A stretch of 64,000 nucleotides of DNA from Mytilus edulis (Eukaryota > Mollusca > Bivalvia > Mytilida > Mytilidae), in NCBI RefSeq assembly GCF_963676685.1, contig NC_092344.1, positions 97,804,749 through 97,868,748 on the forward strand, written 5' to 3'. Both the position numbers and the translations under genes were made by a program. Within the stretch, counting starts at the first letter, position 1, and each line of letters begins with the position of its first letter. Shown here piece by piece: positions 57,001 through 64,000 of this stretch. Below the pieces are notes generated by a model. That model was given only the letters and a program-made list of their open reading frames with translations. It searched no databases and had not been told where the DNA came from.

Positions 57001-58468
57001 TACATGTATTTCTTGACTGTATGCTTGGTATAGATATCCATTTTTACAATTTTAATATACATGTAAGGAACTAGAGTAATATTTTTTTTTTTTTTTTTTT
57101 ATATATTGACATTTCTCCGCACAAACTACTAATGCCTCATGTTTGTCTTCTCAAAGTAAAGATACACTTACCGGGTGCACTTGAGTCATTTTCAACATAG
57201 TATTCATTGAATAATAATACATTGCTACTATTTTGTTGAGTGTATTTTCTGTGTTATATTATTTTATTTTATTATTTTTATAACACTTGTTACATATCTT
57301 TTACTGTGTGTGTATTGCATATGTTATTGTTAAACTTTATAATAATATTGTCTGTATCATATGCCCTCCTGGGGCCCTAATTTGGTAAATAAAAATATAC
57401 TAGTAGGTCTATATAAGATTTACAGAGTTTTATCATACTAAATTACAGGTGAAAAACTGGTACAAACTTAATTAACTCAATGGATTTTTAACAAATTTAT
57501 AAATCCTATTCGATAACTTAAATCTTGAAATCATTGAAACATGTAGTTTACATAGAAGTATGAAATAATTATCCATCCAGTTGAATGATTGCCGTCAACA
57601 GTGATTCAGCTAGATTTCAGGAGCTTCAGGTCTATTTCTATTTCTGAAGACATTCTTTAAGAATTTAACTACAAAAAAAATGTTGAGAATAGGGCGGGCA
57701 AATGTCCGTGATGATGAAGTATCTTATTAACCAAACAAGAAAACAGTGGGTAAATGACTCTGATGATGCAGTATTTTACTCACCAAATGAGTAAATGATG
57801 GTTAATGTGTCTTCCTAATACTTGATCAACTTCTTTAAAAGTACAGTTACAGGTTGGAAGTTTTTTTTTAATCAAATGATTATGACAATACATTGTACTT
57901 ACACATATCTAAATTTTGCTCCCTCTATGAATAAAGATGCAATTAAGCAAGGCCCTTGTTGAAGACCGTACCTTGATCTATAATGGTTTACTTTTATAAA
58001 TTGAGACTTGAGTTGTCTCATTGGCACTCATTACACATGTACATCTTCCTATATCTATTTGAACCTGTAAAGATTGTCTGATTCCTCACATTTTTAAATG
58101 TTGAAAAGAAACGGTATCCAGGGGTGGATCCATCCATTTAAAAAAGGGGGGTTTCCTAACCCAGGACAAATGGGGGTTCCAACTACATGTCCCAATTCAA
58201 ATGCATTGATCGTCCAAAAAAAAGGGTTCTAACCCCGAGACCCCCCCCCCCTGGATCCACCACTGGTATCACCCCAATATTTTTTTTATTCAGATTACAA
58301 ATTATATATAATAATATATACCTCATATACTTTTACTTTGATGCCTAATTTTCCTGTCACCTTTAGAATACAAACTTTCCGAGGCAATGTCCATACAATA
58401 TGCTCCGGCTCTTCTTCTAGCCTTTGTTTTATAGTTCTATAAGTATCAAAGGGTGTAGAACCCATCAT
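38831..58468 (-). CDS. PDZ-PDZ-pseudoROC-COR-death-domain protein (9 exons, 1,122 residues)
   Basis: Exons in order: 58468-58322, 54172-53564, 51227-51108, 49915-49200, 46030-45366, 44689-44128, 41010-40770, 40071-39960, 39027-38831. All junctions are GT-AG and every phase matches. PDZ1 spans residues 23-115 (ligand loop KLGIKV), PDZ2 220-315 (QNFGFKY). After a Ser-rich linker, 463-655 resemble the Ras-of-complex (ROC) domain but lack the P-loop GK[ST], DxxG and NKxD motifs (ICGNEARALA, VPDEKLFQY), so GTP binding looks lost. 660-1010 resemble a COR domain (HWIKLVATGNISKEDLL, YLFPYFLSE). 1029-1120 form a death domain (VFHKLFTYL, LGQDWKGLG, LTVHELIELL). ROCO-family proteins with death domains include DAPK1; tandem PDZ in front is not a layout I know. 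It probably acts as a scaffold between PDZ ligands and death-domain partners. ROC/COR assignment is by pattern only. Confidence 0.82.
39960..40071 (-). CDS. PDZ/COR/death gene exon 8 (death domain helices 1-2)
   Basis: Acceptor TGCTTACAG, donor GGAG|GTTAGT. It encodes 37 residues including VFHKLFTYL and LGQDWKGLG, the first death-domain helices with the conserved Trp. Confidence 0.88.
40770..41010 (-). CDS. PDZ/COR/death gene exon 7
   Basis: Acceptor TTTGTTTTCAG, donor CAG|GTATAA. It completes a Lys codon and adds 80 residues with eight Cys (WLCDVCHAALPP, GPECPLQEDCEV), which could bind zinc. Confidence 0.85.
41335..41435 (+). repeat. Short copy of the retroelement 3' module
   Basis: 'tgtcatggcactgtcagtttgtttttgacttatgagtttgaatgtccctatggtatctttta' matches 20905-20965 and, reversed, 33765-33845. 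It lies in intron 6 of the minus-strand gene, antisense to the transcript. Confidence 0.6.
42730..43995 (+). repeat. Large dispersed repeat (~1.26 kb)
   Basis: It begins 'gatgctctgcagggcgaagaccgcagaggtcgaaccatgaacagttggggcgagtatgg' and ends 'acgaggacgacgacaatgatgacgacaac...tgcagtcgtataaaa'. It has internal repeats: 'aaaatctaa.tacatggttaga.tcagcat' at least three times, and a tandem 'tgcacaatactgtgcaatt' stretch. The start and end share a tgcag/cgt motif in opposite order. It is non-coding; intron 6 of the minus-strand gene. Confidence 0.65.
43210..43465. repeat. Tandem 'ttgcacaatactgtgcaattgaaaatttcttgcta' units
   Basis: Six to seven degenerate units of 35-45 bp built on the near-palindrome TTGCACAATACTGTGCAA; inside the large dispersed repeat. 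Confidence 0.75.
44128..44689 (-). CDS. PDZ/COR/death gene exon 6
   Basis: Acceptor ATCTTTTCAG, donor GAAA|GTGAGT. Using this donor avoids the in-frame TGA that begins two bases on. It encodes the main COR-like body: a winged-helix-like stretch, the [YL]xxPY-L motif, then strands ending RMQIIIG. Confidence 0.88.
44934..45000. repeat. Two copies of 'cataatgacgccttttgacgcct'
   Basis: The 23-bp unit recurs about 38 bases apart around 'acccccaccctttactc'. It lies in intron 5 of the minus-strand gene. Confidence 0.7.
45366..46030 (-). CDS. PDZ/COR/death gene exon 5
   Basis: Acceptor ATCTTTCAG, donor CCAA|GTAAGT. It holds the middle of the ROC-like domain (YLFTRTSLFLLTFNG) and the start of the COR-like region (VWKAVSETIQKQPVSILS ... 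ITEEEFTKMFKMA). Confidence 0.88.
46267..47032 (+). mobile_element. 'AGAGGCTCTAAAGAGCCT' element, copy A (3'-truncated)
   Basis: It opens with the hairpin AGGCTCTAAAGAGCCT and 'gtcgctcacctt'. It follows the same order as copy B but stops at 'caagataataacc', where copy B begins at once. It lies in intron 4 of the minus-strand gene. Confidence 0.7.
47033..48298 (+). mobile_element. 'AGAGGCTCTAAAGAGCCT' element, copy B (full length)
   Basis: It begins with the AGGCTCTAAAGAGCCT hairpin plus GCTCACCT and ends with the TGGCCTTTCGGCCA hairpin plus AGGTGAGC, so the two ends are inverted repeats (GCTCACCT/AGGTGAGC), each next to a small hairpin. Internal blocks repeat ('ggcaataactcc..agggggtcaattgacca', 'tttggcccagtagtttcaga'), showing growth by internal duplication. 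No ORF of note. Confidence 0.7.
48299..49050. other. Intronic, nothing recognised
   Basis: AT-rich sequence in intron 4 of the minus-strand gene. Confidence 0.5.
49055..49145 (+). repeat. Dispersed 'gattgccaat.aggcaactc' repeat copy
   Basis: 'tgtggtatgattgccaataaggcaactctttacaag' with 'attacaactataggtcattgtacagg' belongs to the same interspersed family as 12657, 13110, 16295 and 57990. Confidence 0.55.
49200..49915 (-). CDS. PDZ/COR/death gene exon 4
   Basis: Acceptor TTTGTAG, donor ACAAG|GTTAGT. It finishes PDZ2 (TAKIVLQRPED), has a Ser/Lys-rich linker of ~140 residues, and begins the ROC-like fold at KIRIFICGNEARALAKLL, where a GTPase would have GxxxxGK[ST]. An Arg codon is split (AG|G). 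Confidence 0.88.
49916..51107. other. Intron 3 of the minus-strand gene
   Basis: The middle (50340-50940) has recurrent 'attttagcg', 'aaaatgggc' and 'gctaaaatg' words and 'aaagtctgttctag', suggesting a decayed short repeat; nothing else was seen. Confidence 0.4.
51108..51227 (-). CDS. PDZ/COR/death gene exon 3
   Basis: Acceptor TTTTTAG, donor GAG|GTTTGC; exactly 40 codons, phase 0. It holds the centre of PDZ2 with the diagnostic G-D-Y-I-x-x-I-N-G. Confidence 0.9.
51391..51439. repeat. Perfect 17-bp inverted repeat
   Basis: AGTCAATTATCATATAT at 51391 is mirrored by ATATATGATAATTGACT ending at 51439, around a ~15-base loop. A TA microsatellite follows at about 51451-51472. It lies in intron 2 of the minus-strand gene. 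Confidence 0.8.
51480..53000. other. Intron 2 of the minus-strand gene, nothing recognised
   Basis: AT-rich; ORFs of 63 and 68 residues on the plus strand have random composition. 'caagtctaaattgaaaacaa' occurs near 51473 and again near 51909. Confidence 0.45.
53005..53150 (+). mobile_element. Short 'GGCGGATCCAGGGGG' element, copy 1
   Basis: It starts 'cagtggcggatccaggggggtttccggggg' and contains 'cccccttttttgggacgatcaatgtatttgaatggg', the reverse complement of which is in the copy at 58113. It is C/G-run-rich and non-coding. Confidence 0.65.
53564..54172 (-). CDS. PDZ/COR/death gene exon 2
   Basis: Acceptor TTTTCCAG, donor TAT|GTAAGT; both phase 0; 203 codons. It completes PDZ1 (to LLVCRLD), carries an acidic/Ser linker, and opens PDZ2 (ITLDRGSRQNFGFKY). 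Confidence 0.88.
54720..54960. repeat. G/C-run-rich intronic segment with inverted blocks
   Basis: 'cccccaacccttttatggagctttatatatatggttaatg' is mirrored by 'ccatatataaagctccctaaccccaat' about 60 bases on. It is probably a small foldback element in intron 1 of the minus-strand gene. Confidence 0.5.
54961..57060. other. Intron 1 of the minus-strand gene, nothing recognised
   Basis: AT-rich, no clear repeat or ORF. A poly(T) tract follows at about 57081-57101. Confidence 0.45.
57990..58060 (-). repeat. Dispersed repeat copy (reverse orientation)
   Basis: 'aaattgagacttgagttgtctcattggcactcattacacatgtacatcttcctatat' is the reverse form of the 'attgccaatgagacaact' family. Confidence 0.55.
58113..58267 (-). 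mobile_element. Short 'GGATCCAGGGGG' element, copy 2, opposite orientation
   Basis: It runs from 'ggtggatcca' to 'ctggatccaccactgg', so its own ends are inverted repeats (GGTGGATCCA/TGGATCCACC). The inner part is the reverse complement of copy 1 at 53005. It sits 55 bases beyond exon 1 of the minus-strand gene, in intron 1. Confidence 0.65.
58322..58468 (-). CDS. PDZ/COR/death gene exon 1
   Basis: It begins with two ATGs in a row (58468 and 58465), both in frame; the first is chosen. The exon is probably entered at 58504, after TTTCCAG, with a 36-base untranslated lead. Donor GAG|GTATAT, phase 0. It encodes 49 residues, including the first strands of PDZ1. Confidence 0.8.
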
Positions 58469-58504
58469 TCAAATATCTCAATCACATTTTTACTGGTAGT
58501 CAAC

Positions 58505-60290
58505 CTGGAAATTAAAAAATCATACACGTTTACACATTGTACATCAGTATATATATATCTATATATACTTTTTTCCTAGAAAAAAAATCTATTTATATAT
58601 TGTATCCATGCTTTGAGAACAAACAAAATGTAAACACAGGATATTTATATCTGAGACAGTGTAAAGCCGCCTTTGTGACAATAATTTGTTGTTGTATTTA
58701 AATCAAGAGTATCAGTTTTCTTGTTTATTTCGTTGGAATAGGATAAATAAAATTTCAGGATTTAATGGCCAGCTCCTATTTCAAAATTTTCCCAAACTTT
58801 TTTGTATATAACAACTGTTCAACATAACAGTAACCATATAAATATACATGTGTTACTATAACAATAGTGGTCTCAGATATCTTTTATTTTGCACATATGA
58901 GAAAGAAAGAAAAAAAACCAACAGAAATATACAGAACAAAAAATAAATTCTTACCATATTTAATGATTTTGTTCCATGTGTGAGATTTGTTCATCATCTA
59001 AATAATAAATGGATGAGGGGTAAACCTGAATATTTCCAGTACAGTTGAATCCTATCCCACCGAAATAAACATCCTTAACGCAAGCTATCTAAGATAAAAC
59101 TAACTACAGAAGTCAGCTATCTTATCTCTTACTAGGACATTCAGTTATATGTATGTAATTATATCAATTTGACAATTTCTAAAAAAAGCAAAGCCAAACT
59201 CATTTATTGTAAAAAGAATCAGAAAAAACTCTGCTTCATTCAATGAATCTATAATAAACTTTTAAATTGTAAAATCACAGTTATAATTGTTTAAATTCAA
59301 TCAAGTTTTATATGATTCCATTCCTTTCCATCAATTAATTCTGTTTCATAAAGTCCTCCTTCAACAAGCAGCCCATAGAGTTATTGGTATTATTTATCAG
59401 TTTGATAACAATATTATAAAAGCATGATATTTTATTGTTCTACAGAATAAATGAATACGTATTCTACATCTATTTTAACAACTTTCATGTTATTTGAAAG
59501 TTCAGATGACTGACTTAGTTTACAAAAACACTTACATTTAAAAACTTACCACACGTAAAGAAAAATTAAGTATATGCCAAGTACCTTACAAACTGTTAAA
59601 TACTTCAATTTTTTATTATATTATATATAATTCCTTTTATATTTTCACTATTGACCGATTTATTAAATCTTCTCACAAGATGGTTGATGACTGCACCACA
59701 ATCTCTTATGTTTTATAAGATCTTAAGATTTATTTGTTATTGTTCAATTTTTTGCTGTTATGTATGTCAACACACGTGTTTACGGATGCTGACGTCACCT
59801 GATGTGGGTTATCACATCCTTAGACATATACTACATGCAAGTTTAATCAGTAAAGACATTGATCACGAAAGATCTGAAGCCACAGTCATAATTGTGGAAT
59901 TAATAAAAAGTAAATCTATATAAATCCCATCAGTGTATTATTTTTTAACCATTTTGATATTGAATTTTTCACCAGATAATGAATCATTTAAACTCTCTCA
60001 AGAGCATAAAAATGAAATAAAATTCTATAACATCATCATAAATATCTGGCAATAGACATCATTATATAACTGTCATTAAAAACATTTGAGATATATTAAA
60101 GTTTGTTTTAGCCTAACATTCATATAATTTTGCACAATGTTCAGTCGTGTTAAAAGGTATATCATACTCAATTGAAGGACAGTTAAGATACAGAAAACTT
60201 TTATAAAATTCAAATAGTGTATTGATGAAAACCATACATTGATGAGCATCGACATGTTCACAGTACACTTACATCATACACTCATAAAAA
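58505..60290. other. Upstream region of the minus-strand gene
   Basis: No coding exon was seen. Possible 5' noncoding exon donors on the minus strand are ATG|GTAAGA after 58955 and GTG|GTAAGT after about 59550; neither has a supporting acceptor or promoter. Confidence 0.35.
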
Positions 60291-60364
60291 TTAATAATGT
60301 ATAGATCATGGATGAATGGGTGGATAATCAAACATTACTTAACCCACTATATGATACATGTATA

Positions 60365-60545
60365 TCTTCTACAAACTTCATTACACCCAATATCCTATCA
60401 AAACATTATTGCACCTTGTATCCTCTCCAAACTTCACTCAATATCCTCTCCAAACTTATCTTCTCCAAACTTCACCCAATATCCTCTCCAAACGTCACTC
60501 AATATCCTATCCAAACTTCACTCAATATCTCCTCCAAACTTCACT
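60365..60545. repeat. Tandem ~22-bp repeat ('atcctctccaaacttcactcaat')
   Basis: About eight degenerate copies; three plus-strand frames stay open across it only because the unit lacks stops. Confidence 0.8.
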
Positions 60546-60894
60546 ATCTAATTTTTTTTTACAGTGAAGTGCACTAATTTTGGGACAAATTATATCAACT
60601 TTTTTTAAAAGTCTGCCAGCTCTAACTCAAAACATGGACAATTTTATGTTACATTTTTAGGGTCTACAATTCAATGTGACAGCTTCAGACATTATAACTT
60701 ATAACCTAACAACTTACACAAATAGCTACGTATACTTTAACTTAAAATTCATCACCTAAATTTTGTTAAGATGTCATTTCACCCCCCTCTTTTTTATTTT
60801 GTGTATAAAACATAAAGTCATATATTAGGAGGGTGTATGAAAAAAATTGAAAGTTATAAATCCACACTAGAGACTATAAATTTGTGGCAGCAGA

Positions 60895-61640
60895 CCTTTT
60901 GCGCCAATTACTGTTTATCAGATGTATCATTTGCGCCAATTTTTTTTTTCCAAATGTATCAATTGCGCCAATATTCGAAACTCATTTGCGCCAATTTACC
61001 TGTACACATATCTATCATATATAATAATAATTAATATATATTTATCTTATTTTTGGCTTAAAAAGTATCATATGTTCGGAGATATTTCACCATGAAGATG
61101 AGCATCTGCAGAGAAATGACTTAAAATGCACTAGACAGTCAATGTACAGAGAGAGAATAAAATATATTGCTTTGCTGAATATTTAATAAAGATATACCAA
61201 TGGAGAAGAAAATAAAAGCTTTTGCTGATTATGTTTTAGCCACATATGTTGATGACACAGTTCTTTGTTCCCACCATGCGTATGGGCTCTATTATTATAA
61301 GAATTATTATGTACCATACTGTTTTATGCATTTCAACCTTCAATATTTGTGTTTTTGGACAATAAAGTGAAGTTACAAGCTACAACACACATTAAATTGG
61401 GAAGTACCCATGCAGCAGCAGTTACAAAAATATATGTTTCAGAAAAGGAGACATTTGCAGTGTAAACTGCCGGTTCCAAGTCCGAATAAAGGAGTAGGGA
61501 AGTAATTTGTCTTCTAATTGGCGCAATCGTATGTTTTGTTTTTGGCGCAAATGATACCATGTAATTTTAAAACATGTGGCGCAAACATAGCATTAAAGAA
61601 AAAAAGTTGTGGCGCAAAAAGAAGCATTTTTGGTGCAAAC
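60895..61640. mobile_element. Element with clustered inverted GCGCCAA motifs
   Basis: The left end has GCGCCAA at 60901, 60933, 60965 and 60988 on the plus strand. The right end has the reverse complement TTGGCGC or TGGCGC near 61518, 61542, 61576, 61610, with a variant near 61631. 'tatcatttgcgccaa' is shared, inverted, by both ends. Between them a plus-strand frame near 61213 reads KAFADYVLATYVDD, faintly like a segment in MULE-type transposases. It is probably a decayed DNA transposon with subterminal repeats. Confidence 0.5.
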
Positions 61641-63410
61641 AGATCTCTCCCGAAAGTCCCATATTTGTAGAGTAGACAAGGAAAATCAAAAGACAATAAC
61701 TATGTCCATGAACATGATGAATCTAATATTCTAATGATTTGAAAAATAAATCTTTTTTTATTCAACGTTAAAAGAACTATCAATGGATATAACTTTGTAA
61801 CAATACAAATCTAAATACTTTGTTAAAGAATGTGAGATATTTACACATTTAAATAAATACAGGCACTCCTATTTATAAAAAATGCTTGATGATAAAAGAA
61901 TTCAATAAATAGTGTAATGCAACCAATAATGGACTTTGACCTACAAGAAGGTTTATACATTTACATCTATTACAGACACTCATGCATGTATTCATATGTG
62001 CATGCAACAGTTTTACAATTTCATATGTTTATATATATATATATATATCTTTTATTCATAAGACAAAGTAATATGGGTAATACTTTACTTACATGTAAAA
62101 CTAGTTCACAATATTTGCATGTTTTAATTCCCCAACTTATTTTCAAGGAAGCCATCATCAGCTGTTCCTACTCATTTCCTTCCATATACATGTACACCCA
62201 TGGACTTTGATTTACAACATATTAAAATACTTATTATGATATACATTCAATATCACTTTCTCGGTAATAATGAACAAATATAGAAATCTGGGTTTTCCAT
62301 TGACCTTTAAAGGTTTAAGTTAACAAAAGACATTTGATGAATTTTATTACCAAGGCCATCAAATGTTCTTTTTCTGCTAATATAATGTGTAAATCTGATT
62401 AAAAAAATCTTCAATTAGCTTTATTACATGTATAATGGTATCAATAACTATTTGCAATATTGACATAAATTGTCAAACTGGGCACATTTGAAAGATGTAG
62501 TTCAGCTACTTAATTTTCACCTTCTTTCAACCTGACCTCATTTTTCACTTATTTCAAGTCAGACGTGAATCAATTTGTGTCACATGGGTATGTTATATTA
62601 TTGTACAAAATAATTAAATTGTGTATTTAAAAGGAAATAAATAGAGTGGAATTTTCAACAGAGCAAAACTTAGTCAAACTCAAATTATTATAATATACAT
62701 TTAGATACATATGATCATATGCATTGATGCAATGAATACAAAATACTGGGAACAATGATGTGGCATCATTGCCACCTCAGAATTGCCACACAAGACAAAC
62801 TATCCAACAGAGTCCAAATGAAGTGGACTATAAGTCACCCTCAACAATGAGAAAAAAACATACTGAAAATGGATGCTTACATAAGTCCTTAACTCATAAA
62901 ACTTAACTTAATCTTCAGGAAAAAATTGTCAAATTATTCATATAACAATTTGACTGATGATTTTGATCATTAAATTTATTTGTATATCTTTTCTAGTTGA
63001 TTATTTAGGTTGTTTTCAGGTTCACTCTACGAGTCTAGTTTTCTCCAAGAATGCCAAAAATTGGTAAAAAATATCATTATTTAAAGAGCAATAATTCATG
63101 TAAGGAGTCAAAGTTTTAATGATTTTAACCATATAGAACTACATTTTTATTTGTAGATCTTGTCTAACTGACCATTTTTGTTGTTTGAAGCTTCTCTTGA
63201 AGATATCTGATTTTGCTGCCAAGAAAATAGCCAAATTTCATTTAACAAGTTAACATGGCAACAAACAATGACAAAAATTGTATATAAATAAGAAAAGTGA
63301 ATTACTGACATATTCATTTTACCACAGATAAGACATCAACTGATCAAATAAGAAAATAATAAATGTGGTTTCGATAGTCCCCTTTGACTTCGTCTTAACA
63401 TCCCATGGGG
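61641..63410. other. Intergenic, nothing recognised
   Basis: AT-rich; (TA)n run near 62030-62048. No gene or clear repeat was seen. Confidence 0.5.
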
Positions 63411-63415
63411 AAATA

Positions 63416-64000
63416 ACTAGAGGCTCTAAAGAGCCTGTGTCACTCACCTTGGTCTATGTGCATATTTAACAAAGGACACAGATGGATTCATGACAAAATT
63501 ATGTTTTGGTGGTGGTGATGTGTTTGTAGATCTTACTTTACTGAACATTCTTGCTACTAACAATTATCTCTATCTTTAATGCACTTTGCCAAGTAGTTAC
63601 AGAGGAAAATATTTTGTAAAAATTTACCAAAATTTATGAAAATTGTAAAAAATTGACTACATGTATAAAGGGCAATAACTCCTTAATGGGTCAATTGACC
63701 ATTTTGCTCATGTTGACTTATATGTAGGTCTTACTTTGCTGTACATTATTGCTGTTTTCGGTTTATCTCTATCTATAATAATGTTGAAGATAATAAATTT
63801 CCCAAAAAGTACCAATTCAGAGGTAGCAACCCAACATCGGGTTGTCTGATTCATTTGAACATTTCAGGGCAGATCGATTGTGACCTAATGACCATTTTTA
63901 TCCATGTAGATTTGTTCTAAATGCTTTGGTTTCAGAGATAGACGCCAAAAACTACATTTTACCCTATGTACTATTTTTAGCCATGTCAGTTTTTGGTTTG
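63416..64000 (+). mobile_element. 'AGAGGCTCTAAAGAGCCT' element, copy C (cut by window end)
   Basis: It begins CTAGAGGCTCTAAAGAGCCTGTGT, as copies A and B, and follows the same block order to the window end. Confidence 0.75.

Noticed and set aside
60297..60577. Three overlapping plus-strand ORFs
   Set aside because: All three arise from one stop-free 22-bp tandem repeat read in three frames.

Overview
The window reads as nuclear DNA of a bivalve mollusc, most likely a mussel close to Mytilus. It is AT-rich, its genes are split by GT-AG introns, and its dispersed repeats are of the kind seen in mussel genomes. It also holds a SINE, retroelement relics and hammerhead-ribozyme repeats. The genus is an inference from repeat and gene character; no search was run.

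Three genes could be rebuilt from splice sites and reading frame. (1) Plus strand, 1012-16594: a TATDN2-like TatD nuclease. A single 5,077-nt coding exon, full of short tandem peptide repeats, joins in frame to six further exons, giving 2,514 residues with all TatD metal ligands present. An in-frame ATG at 9093 would give an 821-residue short form of more usual size. (2) Plus strand, 24177-29241: a CARD plus coiled-coil protein of 397 residues. A TATA box and an alternative first exon in its second intron could give a form without the CARD. (3) Minus strand, 58468-38831: a nine-exon, 1,122-residue protein with two PDZ domains, a Ras-of-complex-like domain without GTP-binding motifs, a COR-like region and a C-terminal death domain. 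Genes 2 and 3 are convergent and both look like innate-immune or cell-death adaptors; a functional link between them is only a guess.

The space between and inside the genes is mostly repeats. Region 6.2-8.6 kb is a 146-bp tandem array broken by a TIR element. Region 17-23 kb holds dispersed repeats, a tRNA-derived SINE and a long inverted repeat with the same ORF in both arms. Region 25.99-27.53 kb is a TIR element carrying a nested 816-bp insertion of 354-bp units, each with a hammerhead ribozyme (retrozyme-like). Region 30-36 kb holds minisatellites and two reverse-transcriptase relics. Region 42.7-48.3 kb holds large repeats inside introns of the PDZ/COR/death gene or beside its exons. Region 58.5-64 kb has no recognised gene; it holds an element with clustered inverted GCGCCAA motifs and a third copy of the 46-48 kb repeat, cut by the window end.

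The most unusual items are the hammerhead-ribozyme tandem unit nested in a DNA transposon, the PDZ-PDZ-pseudoROC-COR-death architecture, and the giant repeat-rich N-terminus on a TatD nuclease.
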